Positions 1 through 5,594 are shown, counted from the first letter of the stretch. The stretch is 5,594 nt of DNA from an uncultured Planctomycetaceae bacterium (GCA_903898975.1 CAIUHT010000987.1:1-5594); one strand, 5' to 3'. The notes: generated by a model from the sequence alone, not told the origin. Translations and numbers: made by a program.

Positions 1-493
1 TCAGCAGGTGCGCTATACCTGGCTGCTGGCGGTTCGCCCCATTCCCAACACCGATCTCTTCGACGTCGATGCCGTCTCGTTCTTCTTGCGTCCGCGAACC
101 ATGGAACCCGCCGCGACTCGGGATCCTTATTCAGAGCAGTTGTTCCAGGTCTGGTCGTACCAGCGACCCAATGGCAGCAATGGGGCGAACGGACAGATTG
201 ACACTCGCTTTGGACTGCAGGCGGGACAGTCACAGTACGTGGTGGTTGCCAATGGCAACGACCAACCGGTGATTCGCAAGGGAAGCTTCCTGGTCGATGG
301 GGAGAACAACCGCTGGTATCGCATCGCCAACGTCAAGGAGGCGTTTCCCGCGGTGGGGCAGTGGCTGGTCTATCTCGACCGCCCGGTCATCGAATCCAAC
401 AAGGCGGTTGACGCCAACGGCGCACCGACAAAGAACTGGGTGATGTTCCCCAGGGGTGTGGTCGATGTTTACCCGCTGGGGGTCCGCAAATGA
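1..493 (+). CDS. C-terminal part of a pseudopilin-cluster protein (GspI/PilV-like), 5' end missing
   Basis: The frame is open from base 2 (CAG CAG GTG...) to the TGA at 491-493, giving 163 visible residues. The GTG at base 8 is internal rather than a convincing start, so the gene begins upstream and any N-terminal methylation helix is outside the window. Visible segments are YTWLLAVRP followed by DVDAVSFFLRPR, an Asn/Gly run (NGSNGANG), a WYRIANVKEAF stretch, VYLDRPV, and a closing MFPRGVVDVYPLG. From memory, 'YTWLL.VR ... DV ... FF.R ... WYRI ... VYLDRP' is typical of planctomycetal prepilin-type proteins encoded just before a J-like gene; this is recall, not a search. No cysteine is present. 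The stop overlaps the next start in an ATGA. By position the protein would be the I/V-type minor pseudopilin. The coding call is strong; the exact family is moderate because the diagnostic N-terminus is missing. Confidence 0.78.
   Translation, partial: QQVRYTWLLAVRPIPNTDLFDVDAVSFFLRPRTMEPAATRDPYSEQLFQVWSYQRPNGSNGANGQIDTRFGLQAGQSQYVVVANGNDQPVIRKGSFLVDGENNRWYRIANVKEAFPAVGQWLVYLDRPVIESNKAVDANGAPTKNWVMFPRGVVDVYPLGVRK
490..493 (+). promoter_or_regulatory. ATGA stop/start overlap (translational coupling)
   Basis: The ATG of the J-like gene (490-492) overlaps the TGA of the upstream gene (491-493) by the classic 4-base ATGA arrangement. The only Shine-Dalgarno-like element before it is a G-run at 478-482, seven bases upstream of the ATG. 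Such overlaps normally mean co-transcription and termination-reinitiation, which would keep the two subunits at matched levels. Confidence 0.8.
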
Positions 494-2247
494 AATCCCT
501 GCCCCATTCGCCGCTCCACACGGGATTCCCGACTCGCGCAGGCGTCGCGCCCCGCCCCGGCTCCACGCCCCGCCCCGGCTTCACGCTGGTCGAGATGCTG
601 GTCGCCGTCGCCCTCGTGGTGCTGATGATGACGCTGTTCGCCACCATCTTCCAGATGGCGGCCCGCACCACGTCGCTGCAGAAAAGCCTGCTCGAGAATG
701 ACCAGCGCTCGCGCCTGGTCACCTCGTCGCTGCGGACTGACATCGCCCGCCGGACCATGAAACTCGTGCTCCCCTTCGCGGCCAACGAAGATGTGACGCT
801 CCCAGAAGCCCGGCTCTCCCAGCGGCAGGGATATTTCTACATCCGCGAGGGAAACCCCAACGATGACACCGACGACCTGTTGCAGATGACGGTCGCCCTG
901 CGTCCGGGTGAAGAACCGTTCTATGGACTGTGGGCCGAGCGAAATCCGGTCACCGGCGCGCTCTCGGACCTGCCGTTGGCCAATCTTGCCGGCAACGCGG
1001 CGACCCGCTGGCCGAATCATCCGGATGCCGACGACCGGGTGGCTGGGTACAACCGCACCAGCACCTCCTCGCGGGCTGAGGTCGCCTACTTTCTGCGGGG
1101 GGGGTCGCTCTACCGGCGGGTCCTGCTGATTCGCCAGCCCGCTGTGGCGGGACTCGACTCGGCTCAACCCACCGACACCACCGGCGCGCCGCTCGACCTG
1201 TCGCGGTTCGAAGCGGGGGGAACGCCCCCACTGCTCAACTTCTACAGCTGTGCCGATTTCTCGGCGTGGCGGAACCCCGTCAGCGGCCGACTGCAGTTCC
1301 ACAGCATTCACAGCCTGAACAACGAAGGCGCGGCGGGGACGTTCCCGCTGTCGAACCCGGCCCTGCGGTTCGGCCACGATCCGGTCACCGGCCTCCCCCG
1401 CGAACTGGACAGGAACGGGGTGTACTTTGGGCGATTCACCCACGGGGAAACCTCCTTCACCAGCAGCACCGCGGCCCGCCGGGGCTTCGGCTACCCGGGA
1501 CGAATCGACCCCAACAACAACTGGCCCAATCCCTATGCCGCCTCCTCCAACACCGTGGGAGAGCTGAGAGCCAACGTGACCCTCGATACCACGACGGCGA
1601 TCATTACGGAATACGCCGGCGGGGCCCGCCTCAGCGAGGACCTGCTGATGACGAACGTGCAGCGGTTCGACATCAAGGTCTGGGATGAGGCGGCGTTCGT
1701 CGGGCCGGATGGTCGCCAAGGACGGGTTGGTGATGATGGCAATGGTGTTGCCGGGGATGACAATGGCGAACTCGGCTGGCCCGGTTCCGACGACGGTTCG
1801 TTTGTCGACCTGGGGCACTCGGGGACAACCGGCTTCTACCGCGGGGCGAACCCTGGTTCGTTCGGCAATGCCAGCGTCAATCCCTACCGCGGCAACGCCT
1901 CCTACTCTCCGAATGGTGACTTTCGGTTCGACACCTGGAGCCCTCGACTCGACCTCGATGGCGACGGTTTGTTTGACCGTCCTCCGTTTCGAGCCGGGTT
2001 TGTCGGACCCGATGGTCAACCGGGACGCGCCAGCGTCAATGACGATGGGAACCTGGTGGAAGACCCGAGCCTGTTCACCTCCGCTGTGCCGAACGCCGTG
2101 AACGACAACCCGAATGAACTTGGCGCACCCGGGAGTGACGACATCGCCCAGGCGCTGAAGTGCATTCAGATTCAGATCACGTTCCTCGAGCCCTCCACCA
2201 AGACGCTGCGGGACGTGACCCTGTTGTTCGCGCTCGACAACGAGTGA
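490..2247 (+). CDS. Prepilin-type minor pseudopilin, GspJ/PulJ-like, large planctomycetal form
   Basis: This is a complete 585-residue protein with a type IV prepilin signal. A 30-residue leader ends in PRPG, cleavage is expected at G30|F31, and the mature protein begins FTLVEMLVAVALVVLMM with Glu at mature position 5 (E35). The hydrophobic helix covers about residues 31-54 and would sit in the inner membrane before assembly. An amphipathic stretch (LLENDQRSRLVTSSLRTDIAR) follows. The middle holds YFLRGGSLYRRVLLIRQP (about 201-218), FGHDPVTGLPREL and GRFTHGETSF, then DLLMTNVQRFDIKVWD (384-399), which resembles the J-family 'LL.NV..F...D' core. An Asp/Gly-rich insert (about 405-551) separates this from the closing strand segment IQIQITFLEPSTKTLRDVTL. 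The two cysteines, C254 and C558, could pair. GspJ proteins are normally about 200 residues, so this one is greatly expanded. Family-level confidence is high; assignment to J rather than another minor pseudopilin rests on order and motifs. Confidence 0.93.
   Translation: MKSLPHSPLHTGFPTRAGVAPRPGSTPRPGFTLVEMLVAVALVVLMMTLFATIFQMAARTTSLQKSLLENDQRSRLVTSSLRTDIARRTMKLVLPFAANEDVTLPEARLSQRQGYFYIREGNPNDDTDDLLQMTVALRPGEEPFYGLWAERNPVTGALSDLPLANLAGNAATRWPNHPDADDRVAGYNRTSTSSRAEVAYFLRGGSLYRRVLLIRQPAVAGLDSAQPTDTTGAPLDLSRFEAGGTPPLLNFYSCADFSAWRNPVSGRLQFHSIHSLNNEGAAGTFPLSNPALRFGHDPVTGLPRELDRNGVYFGRFTHGETSFTSSTAARRGFGYPGRIDPNNNWPNPYAASSNTVGELRANVTLDTTTAIITEYAGGARLSEDLLMTNVQRFDIKVWDEAAFVGPDGRQGRVGDDGNGVAGDDNGELGWPGSDDGSFVDLGHSGTTGFYRGANPGSFGNASVNPYRGNASYSPNGDFRFDTWSPRLDLDGDGLFDRPPFRAGFVGPDGQPGRASVNDDGNLVEDPSLFTSAVPNAVNDNPNELGAPGSDDIAQALKCIQIQITFLEPSTKTLRDVTLLFALDNE
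548..583 (+). repeat. 18-bp tandem duplication over the prepilin cleavage site
   Basis: Two head-to-tail 18-bp units lie at 548-565 and 566-583, identical except for one base (C at 563, T at 581). The period is six codons, and the protein reads PRPGST then PRPGFT. The single mismatch changes Ser25 to Phe31, so only the second copy has the preferred Phe after the cleavage-site Gly. The duplication also lengthens the leader to 30 residues. Confidence 0.85.
1097..1104 (+). repeat. G8 homopolymer inside the J-like gene
   Basis: Eight consecutive G bases encode part of Arg-Gly-Gly in YFLRGGSLYRR. The frame is intact on both sides, and the flanking protein segments look like one continuous family motif, so no frameshift is present here. 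Tracts of this length can slip during replication or transcription. Confidence 0.9.
1215..1229 (+). repeat. G/C-tract inverted repeat inside the J-like gene
   Basis: A G6 run (1215-1220) is followed four bases later by a C5 run (1225-1229). They can form a 5-bp all-G:C stem with a five-base loop in the mRNA. It lies within coding sequence and has no T-tract after it, so it is not a terminator. Confidence 0.5.
1702..1794 (+). other. Asp/Gly-rich cassette, copy 1 (J-like residues 405-435)
   Basis: The segment starts GPDGRQGR, continues GDDGNGVAGDDNGELG and ends WPGSDD. Nine of 31 residues are Asp or Glu, spaced by Gly as in calcium-binding loops. It shares its order of elements (GPDG, DDGN, ELG, P-S-DD) with copy 2 in the same protein and with the copy in the K-like protein. 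Calcium binding is inferred from composition and from the known calcium dependence of several type II secretion pseudopilins; it is not shown. Confidence 0.75.
1951..1977 (+). other. EF-hand/dockerin-like DxDGDGxxD loop (J-like residues 488-496)
   Basis: Residues DLDGDGLFD show acidic side chains at relative positions 1, 3, 5 and 9 with Gly at 4 and 6. This fits short calcium loops of the dockerin or thrombospondin type 3 kind. It lies between the two Asp/Gly-rich cassettes and follows FDTWSPRL. Metal binding is an inference from the motif. Confidence 0.65.
2005..2142 (+). other. Asp/Gly-rich cassette, copy 2 (J-like residues 506-551)
   Basis: The segment begins GPDGQPGRASVNDDGN and ends NPNELGAPGSDD. 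It has the same order of elements as copy 1 but carries about 15 extra residues (around EDPSLFTSAVPNAV) between DDGN and the ELG end. It sits directly before the C-terminal strand of the protein. The most likely origin is internal duplication of a metal-loop module. Confidence 0.72.
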
Positions 2248-2350
2248 GCCTCTCGGCTCTCCAGCAATCAGCAGAGTCGAAAGTTCGGTCGCCACGGAAC
2301 GGCGAGCTGTGCGAAGCCGGAGTTGGCTGCGGCTGAGTGCGTGTGCCGCT

Positions 2351-2375
2351 GTGACAGTGCGACGGTGACAGTGCG
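2351..2375 (+). repeat. Short direct repeat GTGACAGTGCG, two copies
   Basis: An identical 11-base unit occurs at 2351-2361 and 2365-2375, a 14-base period. The pair is bracketed by a 6-base inverted repeat, TGCCGC (2344-2349) and GCGGCA (2373-2378). It could be a paired protein-binding site or just low-complexity GTG-rich sequence; nothing here decides between them. Confidence 0.6.
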
Positions 2376-2437
2376 GCAGTGGCTTGAGTGAAGATTTTAG
2401 CGTGTGGGGCTGGCGGCGGCTGGACGTGTGGCGAGTG

Positions 2438-2463
2438 GGACCGGGCGTGGGGCGTGCCCGGCC
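2438..2463 (+). promoter_or_regulatory. GC-rich hairpin in the leader of the K-like gene
   Basis: CCGGGC (2441-2446) pairs with GCCCGG (2456-2461) around a nine-base loop. Two more G:C pairs (2438-2439 with 2462-2463) extend the stem past a bulged A at 2440. The stem is entirely G:C. No T-tract follows, so an intrinsic terminator is unlikely; a structured 5' leader is the simplest reading. Confidence 0.5.
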
Positions 2464-2479
2464 AACAGTGTGGACTGTT
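2464..2479 (+). promoter_or_regulatory. Second hairpin, AACAGT-GTGG-ACTGTT
   Basis: This is a perfect 6-bp inverted repeat with a four-base loop, starting at the base after the preceding hairpin so that the two stems could stack. It ends 53 bases before the ATG of the K-like gene. It is also a small DNA palindrome with a spacer, so an operator is an alternative. Its function is unknown. Confidence 0.5.
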
Positions 2480-2519
2480 CCTGAGGTTCGTAGATCGCGT
2501 GGCTCGAGTGGGCCACGCC

Positions 2520-2524
2520 AAGGG
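2520..2524 (+). promoter_or_regulatory. Ribosome binding site for the K-like gene
   Basis: AAGGG lies eight bases upstream of the ATG at 2533. It favours this start over the in-frame ATG at codon 13, and the frame is closed upstream by the TAG at 2491-2493. Confidence 0.65.
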
Positions 2525-2532
2525 TGGCTGCC

Positions 2533-5500
2533 ATGAAACGACAATTCACCAACCAGCCGCGGTCGGTCATGCGGGGCCCGGTCCCCACGCCCGACCGGCG
2601 TGGATCGGTCCTGCTGGTGATGCTCGGTCTGCTGTTGCTGCTGATGATCCTTGGCTTCGCGGCACTCACCTACACGTCGCAGGAATACGAGTCGGCCCTC
2701 TACTACTCGGAGTCGGCCAAGCCCACGGTCGCCGAACTCCCCGCCGACGCGCTCTTCGACTACGCCCTCGAACAACTGATCGTCGGCCCCCGCGACACGA
2801 ACTACCAGAGCACTCTCTGGCCCGGACGCCACAGCCTCGTCCCCAACATGCTGGGCTTGTTCCGCACTCATCCCCTCGTGACCACTGGCGAGACCATCCC
2901 CCACGATCTCAATCCGTTCAACGGCGTGGCGATTGGGTATTACGACGTCAATGGCACCGTCGCCGCGGTCCCGAATCCCAACTTGGCCGGCGTCAATCTG
3001 CTCAATTCCAACTACTCCCCGGCCGCCATTGACCCCGCGTTGAGCAGCCTGCTGGTCAATCCCGGCACCGGGCGGATCGATCGCAACCTGCTGTTCCAGA
3101 TCCCCCAGCTCGCCTCCCTGATCGCCGGCGATCCCGACTACACCTACCCCGACATCAACAACCTGTTTCTCGGATACGTCGGGACCATCCAGCAAACGGC
3201 GTCGAGCGGTGGCGGAGCGGTCACGAATCTGCCCGTTGTGATCCCGTCGTTCCATCGACCGCAATACCTCGAACGCAACGGGGCGTCTGGGGCGGCGAAT
3301 GCGCTTTGGGAAATCGATCCCGCCAAAAAGGGGCTCGTCCTCCGGCCTCATCCCGGGCATCAGCTGCTCGACACCACTGGCCTGCCGGTGAGGGTCACCC
3401 GCAACAACGGCCGGCTGGTTGTTTCCAACGGCCAAGGCTCCTTCACCCTGTCCCGCTTCCTGGGAACGGGCCCAGACGGTAAGCCAGGTCAGGCCAACCG
3501 GGACGATGATGGAAACAACATTGTCGATGACGCGGGCGAACTGGGGTACCAACCATCGGACGACACGTTTCAGCCCGATGATTACTCCGAGCGGAATCCG
3601 ATCGCCGACCAGGTCTCCCGCAGCCAGGGAATCTGGACCGCCCACCTCAGCGGCTCCATCGACCCGGCCACCGCCGCCCAGTGGGAACTCGACGTCGACA
3701 ACCGCAACAGTGGTGTCCGCGACGGGGTCTGGCTTGACCTGGGTCACCCCGCCATCACGCTGCCGGACGGTCGCCAGATTGTCCCCATGTTCTCGTTCTC
3801 GGTCCTTCCCGCCGACGGGCTGATCAACCTCAACACCGCGGGTAACATCGCCGGGCTCTCCTCCGGCTCGATGGACCTGTCCGCGGCCAGTCTCGATACC
3901 GCGCCGGTCTCACGCTCGAACTTTGGCTACTCGGCCAGCGAGATCAATCCACTCTGGGCGCTCACCGCCACACCACAGTCGGTCAGCACCGGCCAGCTCT
4001 ATCAGCACCAGGGCTTTCTGCTCCAGCCCCTGGCGTCGGCGCTCTCGAGCCGCGTGCAACTGGCGAACCTGGAATCGCTCTTCCTGCTCTGGGGTCGGCC
4101 CAGCCTGAGCGTCACGTCGGGGAACAATCCCTACCAGTTCCGCGATGTCATCGCCGGTCGCTGGGGCGAGGCGACCGCCACTCGGGCCGAGTGGCTCACC
4201 CGCGCTCAGAACAGTCAGCCCGCCAACTGGACCAGCTTCCCCCGCCCCGGTCGGCGGGTCGACAACGTCCTGGGCACCTACAACCCCGCAACAACGGGCG
4301 ACGACGACCTCAACCAGTGGACCAACATCGCCACCACCAGCAGTGGCCAGGCGACCTTCAACGGACTCCACCCCCAGCATCCCAACACCAACACCGTGCT
4401 GGTTGGGCTCCCCACCACCTACAACCTGGGCCAACCGTTCGACTACTCCGGTGCGGGAGAATGGCTCAATCCGGTCACGGGGCCTAACCCCTCGGGATAC
4501 AGCACCGCGCTTTCCGACCAGGCCACCATTTCTGCCGCCCTCGCCATCGCCGGCCTCCCCGCCGACCCCAACACCCCCGTCCGCTGGCCCATCTACGAAA
4601 AATTCGCCGCGGGGAGCGCGTGGGGTACAAACCTCTCCGGCGCCCTCGCCTCTCAACCGCTCTCGATCGGGAACCTCGACCATCCCGCCGAGATGCTGGT
4701 CGACCGCAATTACCGCAATCCCACCAGTGACGACCGGCTGTTTCCCGCCGACGAAAACTTCGCCCTGCATGCCGCGGCGAACGACTACCAGGCGGCGGCG
4801 GTTGGGTCGCGGGTGCGACAGCTGGCCCCGGCCAACTTCGAGGCCGATGCCAACGCCCACGAGATCCGGCGGCGGTTCACCACCGACAGCTGGGACCAGA
4901 CCACCCACAGCTTCGTCCCGCATCGCCCCGTGTCGAATGGCGAGACGTACGCCACCGAAGTGGGCTTCTACCCCGACGCGAACAGCGCCACGGGGGGCGT
5001 CCTCGAGTTTCCCCCCCTCCCCAGCGCGCTGGGGACGGCGACGCAGTTCGACCCCTTCCGGCCTGCCGTGCGGGCGACCATCGGCGTCGCCGACCGCCCC
5101 TTCGCCACCGCGGCTCCCATTCTCCCCACGAATGTTTCGGGAACCACCACCCGCCCCATCCACCAGGGACGCCGGCTGAATCTCAATCGCCTTGCCACCG
5201 TCTTCGCCCGGGTCGGCGGGAGCACCTTCATCGAGCAGTCCCCGTACCAGATGCCCAACCCTCCCGTGGTCGGGAGCCGGCGGCTCACACCGCACCCCCT
5301 CTCACTCCCCAGCACCAGGGTTCCCACCACCCCCTCGGTCTCCTACGAGACGATGGCCCAAGCACTGTTCAATGGGAACACCGTCAATCCGCTCGACCAG
5401 GAGTTTTGGGCCCGGCGGGACCGGCAGCAGATGGCCCGCGACATCTATGTGATGCTCTACACCCTGGGAGGAACAGCGGGCAACCCGCTCAACACCGCGA

Positions 5501-5594
5501 ACGCCTATCCCCACTGGCAGTTGCAGCAGATGGCGCAGTTCGCCGTCAACGTGGTCGATGAACTCGATCCCGACGATGTGATCACCAAGTTCGA
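2533..5594 (+). CDS. Very large GspK-like minor pseudopilin, 3' end missing
   Basis: The frame is open from the ATG at 2533 to the window edge (1020 codons plus two bases) with no stop. The N-terminus has a 24-residue leader ending DRRG, then SVLLVMLGLLLLLMILGFAA (25-44). This is a prepilin-like signal with Val, not Glu, at mature position 5. Loss of Glu5 is a known trait of GspK, the pseudopilus tip subunit. An Asp/Gly-rich cassette lies at 313-344. Next comes a block DVDNRNSGVRDGVWLDLG (387-404) leading to VLPADGLINLNTAGN (424-438), similar to the 'G.INLNTA' segment of GspK proteins. Further on are RRRFTTDSWD (779-788), GRRLNLNRL (879-887), RDRQQMARDIYVMLY (962-976) and FAVNVVDELDPDD (1003-1015). 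From memory these recur together in long planctomycetal proteins. No cysteine occurs in the visible part. GspK is usually about 300-350 residues, so this is at least three times larger. Pseudopilin identity is likely; function of the long C-terminal part is unknown. Confidence 0.9.
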   Translation, partial: MKRQFTNQPRSVMRGPVPTPDRRGSVLLVMLGLLLLLMILGFAALTYTSQEYESALYYSESAKPTVAELPADALFDYALEQLIVGPRDTNYQSTLWPGRHSLVPNMLGLFRTHPLVTTGETIPHDLNPFNGVAIGYYDVNGTVAAVPNPNLAGVNLLNSNYSPAAIDPALSSLLVNPGTGRIDRNLLFQIPQLASLIAGDPDYTYPDINNLFLGYVGTIQQTASSGGGAVTNLPVVIPSFHRPQYLERNGASGAANALWEIDPAKKGLVLRPHPGHQLLDTTGLPVRVTRNNGRLVVSNGQGSFTLSRFLGTGPDGKPGQANRDDDGNNIVDDAGELGYQPSDDTFQPDDYSERNPIADQVSRSQGIWTAHLSGSIDPATAAQWELDVDNRNSGVRDGVWLDLGHPAITLPDGRQIVPMFSFSVLPADGLINLNTAGNIAGLSSGSMDLSAASLDTAPVSRSNFGYSASEINPLWALTATPQSVSTGQLYQHQGFLLQPLASALSSRVQLANLESLFLLWGRPSLSVTSGNNPYQFRDVIAGRWGEATATRAEWLTRAQNSQPANWTSFPRPGRRVDNVLGTYNPATTGDDDLNQWTNIATTSSGQATFNGLHPQHPNTNTVLVGLPTTYNLGQPFDYSGAGEWLNPVTGPNPSGYSTALSDQATISAALAIAGLPADPNTPVRWPIYEKFAAGSAWGTNLSGALASQPLSIGNLDHPAEMLVDRNYRNPTSDDRLFPADENFALHAAANDYQAAAVGSRVRQLAPANFEADANAHEIRRRFTTDSWDQTTHSFVPHRPVSNGETYATEVGFYPDANSATGGVLEFPPLPSALGTATQFDPFRPAVRATIGVADRPFATAAPILPTNVSGTTTRPIHQGRRLNLNRLATVFARVGGSTFIEQSPYQMPNPPVVGSRRLTPHPLSLPSTRVPTTPSVSYETMAQALFNGNTVNPLDQEFWARRDRQQMARDIYVMLYTLGGTAGNPLNTANAYPHWQLQQMAQFAVNVVDELDPDDVITKF
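3469..3564 (+). other. Asp/Gly-rich cassette in the K-like protein (residues 313-344)
   Basis: The segment reads GPDGKPGQANRDDDGN, then NIVDDAGELGYQPSDD. It matches the two J-like copies element for element (GPDG, DDGN, DD, GELG, P-S-DD), although the genes are otherwise dissimilar. Ten of 32 residues are acidic. A metal-binding loop is inferred. GspK of proteobacteria has been reported to bind calcium, which gives a plausible role in folding or tip-complex stability. Confidence 0.72.
3691..3843 (+). other. GspK-like core block (residues 387-437)
   Basis: The block runs from DVDNRNSGVRDG through VWLDLGHP to ADGLINLNTAG. The ending resembles the 'G.INLNTA' element of GspK-type proteins. The opening looks like a decayed calcium loop: Asp at relative positions 1 and 3, but Arg at position 5 where an acidic or amide residue is expected. 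Assignment is by remembered family pattern. Confidence 0.55.
4992..5016 (+). repeat. G6/C7 tracts forming a potential hairpin inside the K-like gene
   Basis: A G6 run (4992-4997) and a C7 run (5011-5017) can pair over six G:C pairs with a 13-base loop. Both lie in coding sequence (TGGVLEFPPLP) and the frame is intact. Significance is unclear; the tracts may simply reflect GC-rich codon choice. Confidence 0.4.

Larger units (their letters stand above)
2248..2532 (+). other. Non-coding gap with G-rich + strand before the K-like gene
   Basis: No credible gene is seen in these 285 bp. The frame shared by the flanking genes carries several stops (for example the TAG at 2491-2493). A 5-bp stem with a four-base loop (2246-2259) overlaps the upstream stop codon but has no T-run, so it is not a convincing terminator. 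By hand count, 2321-2460 contains 67 G and 28 C, unlike the C-rich sense strand of the flanking genes. The gap also holds a short direct repeat and two adjacent hairpins, listed separately. I could not identify a clear -35/-10 promoter. It may be an untranslated spacer within one operon, or the leader of a separate transcript for the K-like gene. Confidence 0.7.

Noticed and set aside
2246..2259. Small hairpin overlapping the stop of the J-like gene as a terminator
   Set aside because: The stem is only 5 bp and no T-run follows, so it does not fit an intrinsic terminator.
2384..2400. Promoter-like TTGAGT followed by an A/T-rich GATTTTAG
   Set aside because: The spacing is far too short for a -35/-10 pair and the -10 match is poor.
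2406..2452. G-quadruplex in the gap
   Set aside because: There are only three closely spaced runs of three or more G (2437-2452); the fourth is about 28 bases away, so the usual loop-length rule is not met. A two-tetrad form at 2408-2423 would be weak.
2177..2521. 114-codon antisense frame over the end of the J-like gene and the gap
   Set aside because: It starts with TTG, is His/Pro/Ser/Thr-rich, overlaps the conserved C-terminus of the J-like gene and shows no motif. The G-skew of the gap explains its composition.
2388..3032. 214-codon + strand frame starting in the gap (GTG) and running into the K-like gene
   Set aside because: It overlaps the well-supported K-like start by about 500 bp, its sequence has no membrane segment or family motif, and the start lacks a good ribosome binding site.
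469..3747. 1092-codon antisense open frame covering the J-like gene, the gap and the start of the K-like gene
   Set aside because: Its codons are aligned with the sense frame, so it is open simply because the sense frame avoids TTA, CTA and TCA, which are rare in this GC-rich genome. The product is low-complexity, Gly/Arg/Val-rich and shows no domain, while the sense frames have clear motifs.
4145..5179. 344-codon + strand frame inside the K-like gene
   Set aside because: It is a Pro/Ser/Thr/Arg-rich shadow in a second frame of a C-rich gene. The K-like frame carries the conserved segments through the same region.
3910..5295. 461-codon antisense open frame within the K-like gene
   Set aside because: The cause is the same: it is codon-aligned with the sense gene and is bounded by sense TCA codons at 3910-3912 and 5302-5304. 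No recognisable motif.

Overview
The window looks like part of a pseudopilin gene cluster (type II secretion or type IV pilus-like) from a member of the Planctomycetota. The DNA is GC-rich with G/C-biased third codon positions. All supported genes are on the + strand. The phylum call rests on remembered protein signatures: large prepilin-type proteins carrying Asp/Gly-rich 'GPDG...DDGN...GELG.PGSDD' segments, a 'VWLDLG ... LINLNTAGN' block, and a 'FAVNVVDELDPDD' segment. No database search was possible, so genus and species are not assigned.

Layout: (1) 1-493 is the C-terminal part of a pseudopilin-cluster protein whose start lies upstream of the window. (2) 490-2247 is a complete 585-residue prepilin, GspJ/PulJ-like, with an intact G|FTLVE processing site. 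Its ATG overlaps the stop of gene 1 in an ATGA, so the two are probably translationally coupled. (3) 2248-2532 is a 285-bp non-coding gap. It is strongly G-rich on the + strand and holds a short direct repeat and two adjacent hairpins; I see no clear promoter or terminator. (4) 2533-5594 is the first 1020 codons of a very large GspK-like protein that runs off the right edge. It has no stop in the window.

The order (I/V-like, J-like, K-like) matches the minor-pseudopilin order gspI-gspJ-gspK of type II secretion operons. There the three proteins form the tip complex of the pseudopilus. The J-like protein keeps the Glu at mature position 5, while the K-like protein has Val there, as expected for a tip subunit. 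Both are far larger than their proteobacterial counterparts, and they share an Asp/Gly-rich cassette (two copies in J, one in K) that looks like a metal, probably calcium, binding module.

I did not find a wholly new system. The points most worth following are the shared cassette, the very large K-like protein, the duplicated prepilin-peptidase site, and the structured, G-skewed leader ahead of the K-like gene. Long antisense reading frames are present but are explained by codon bias and were rejected.
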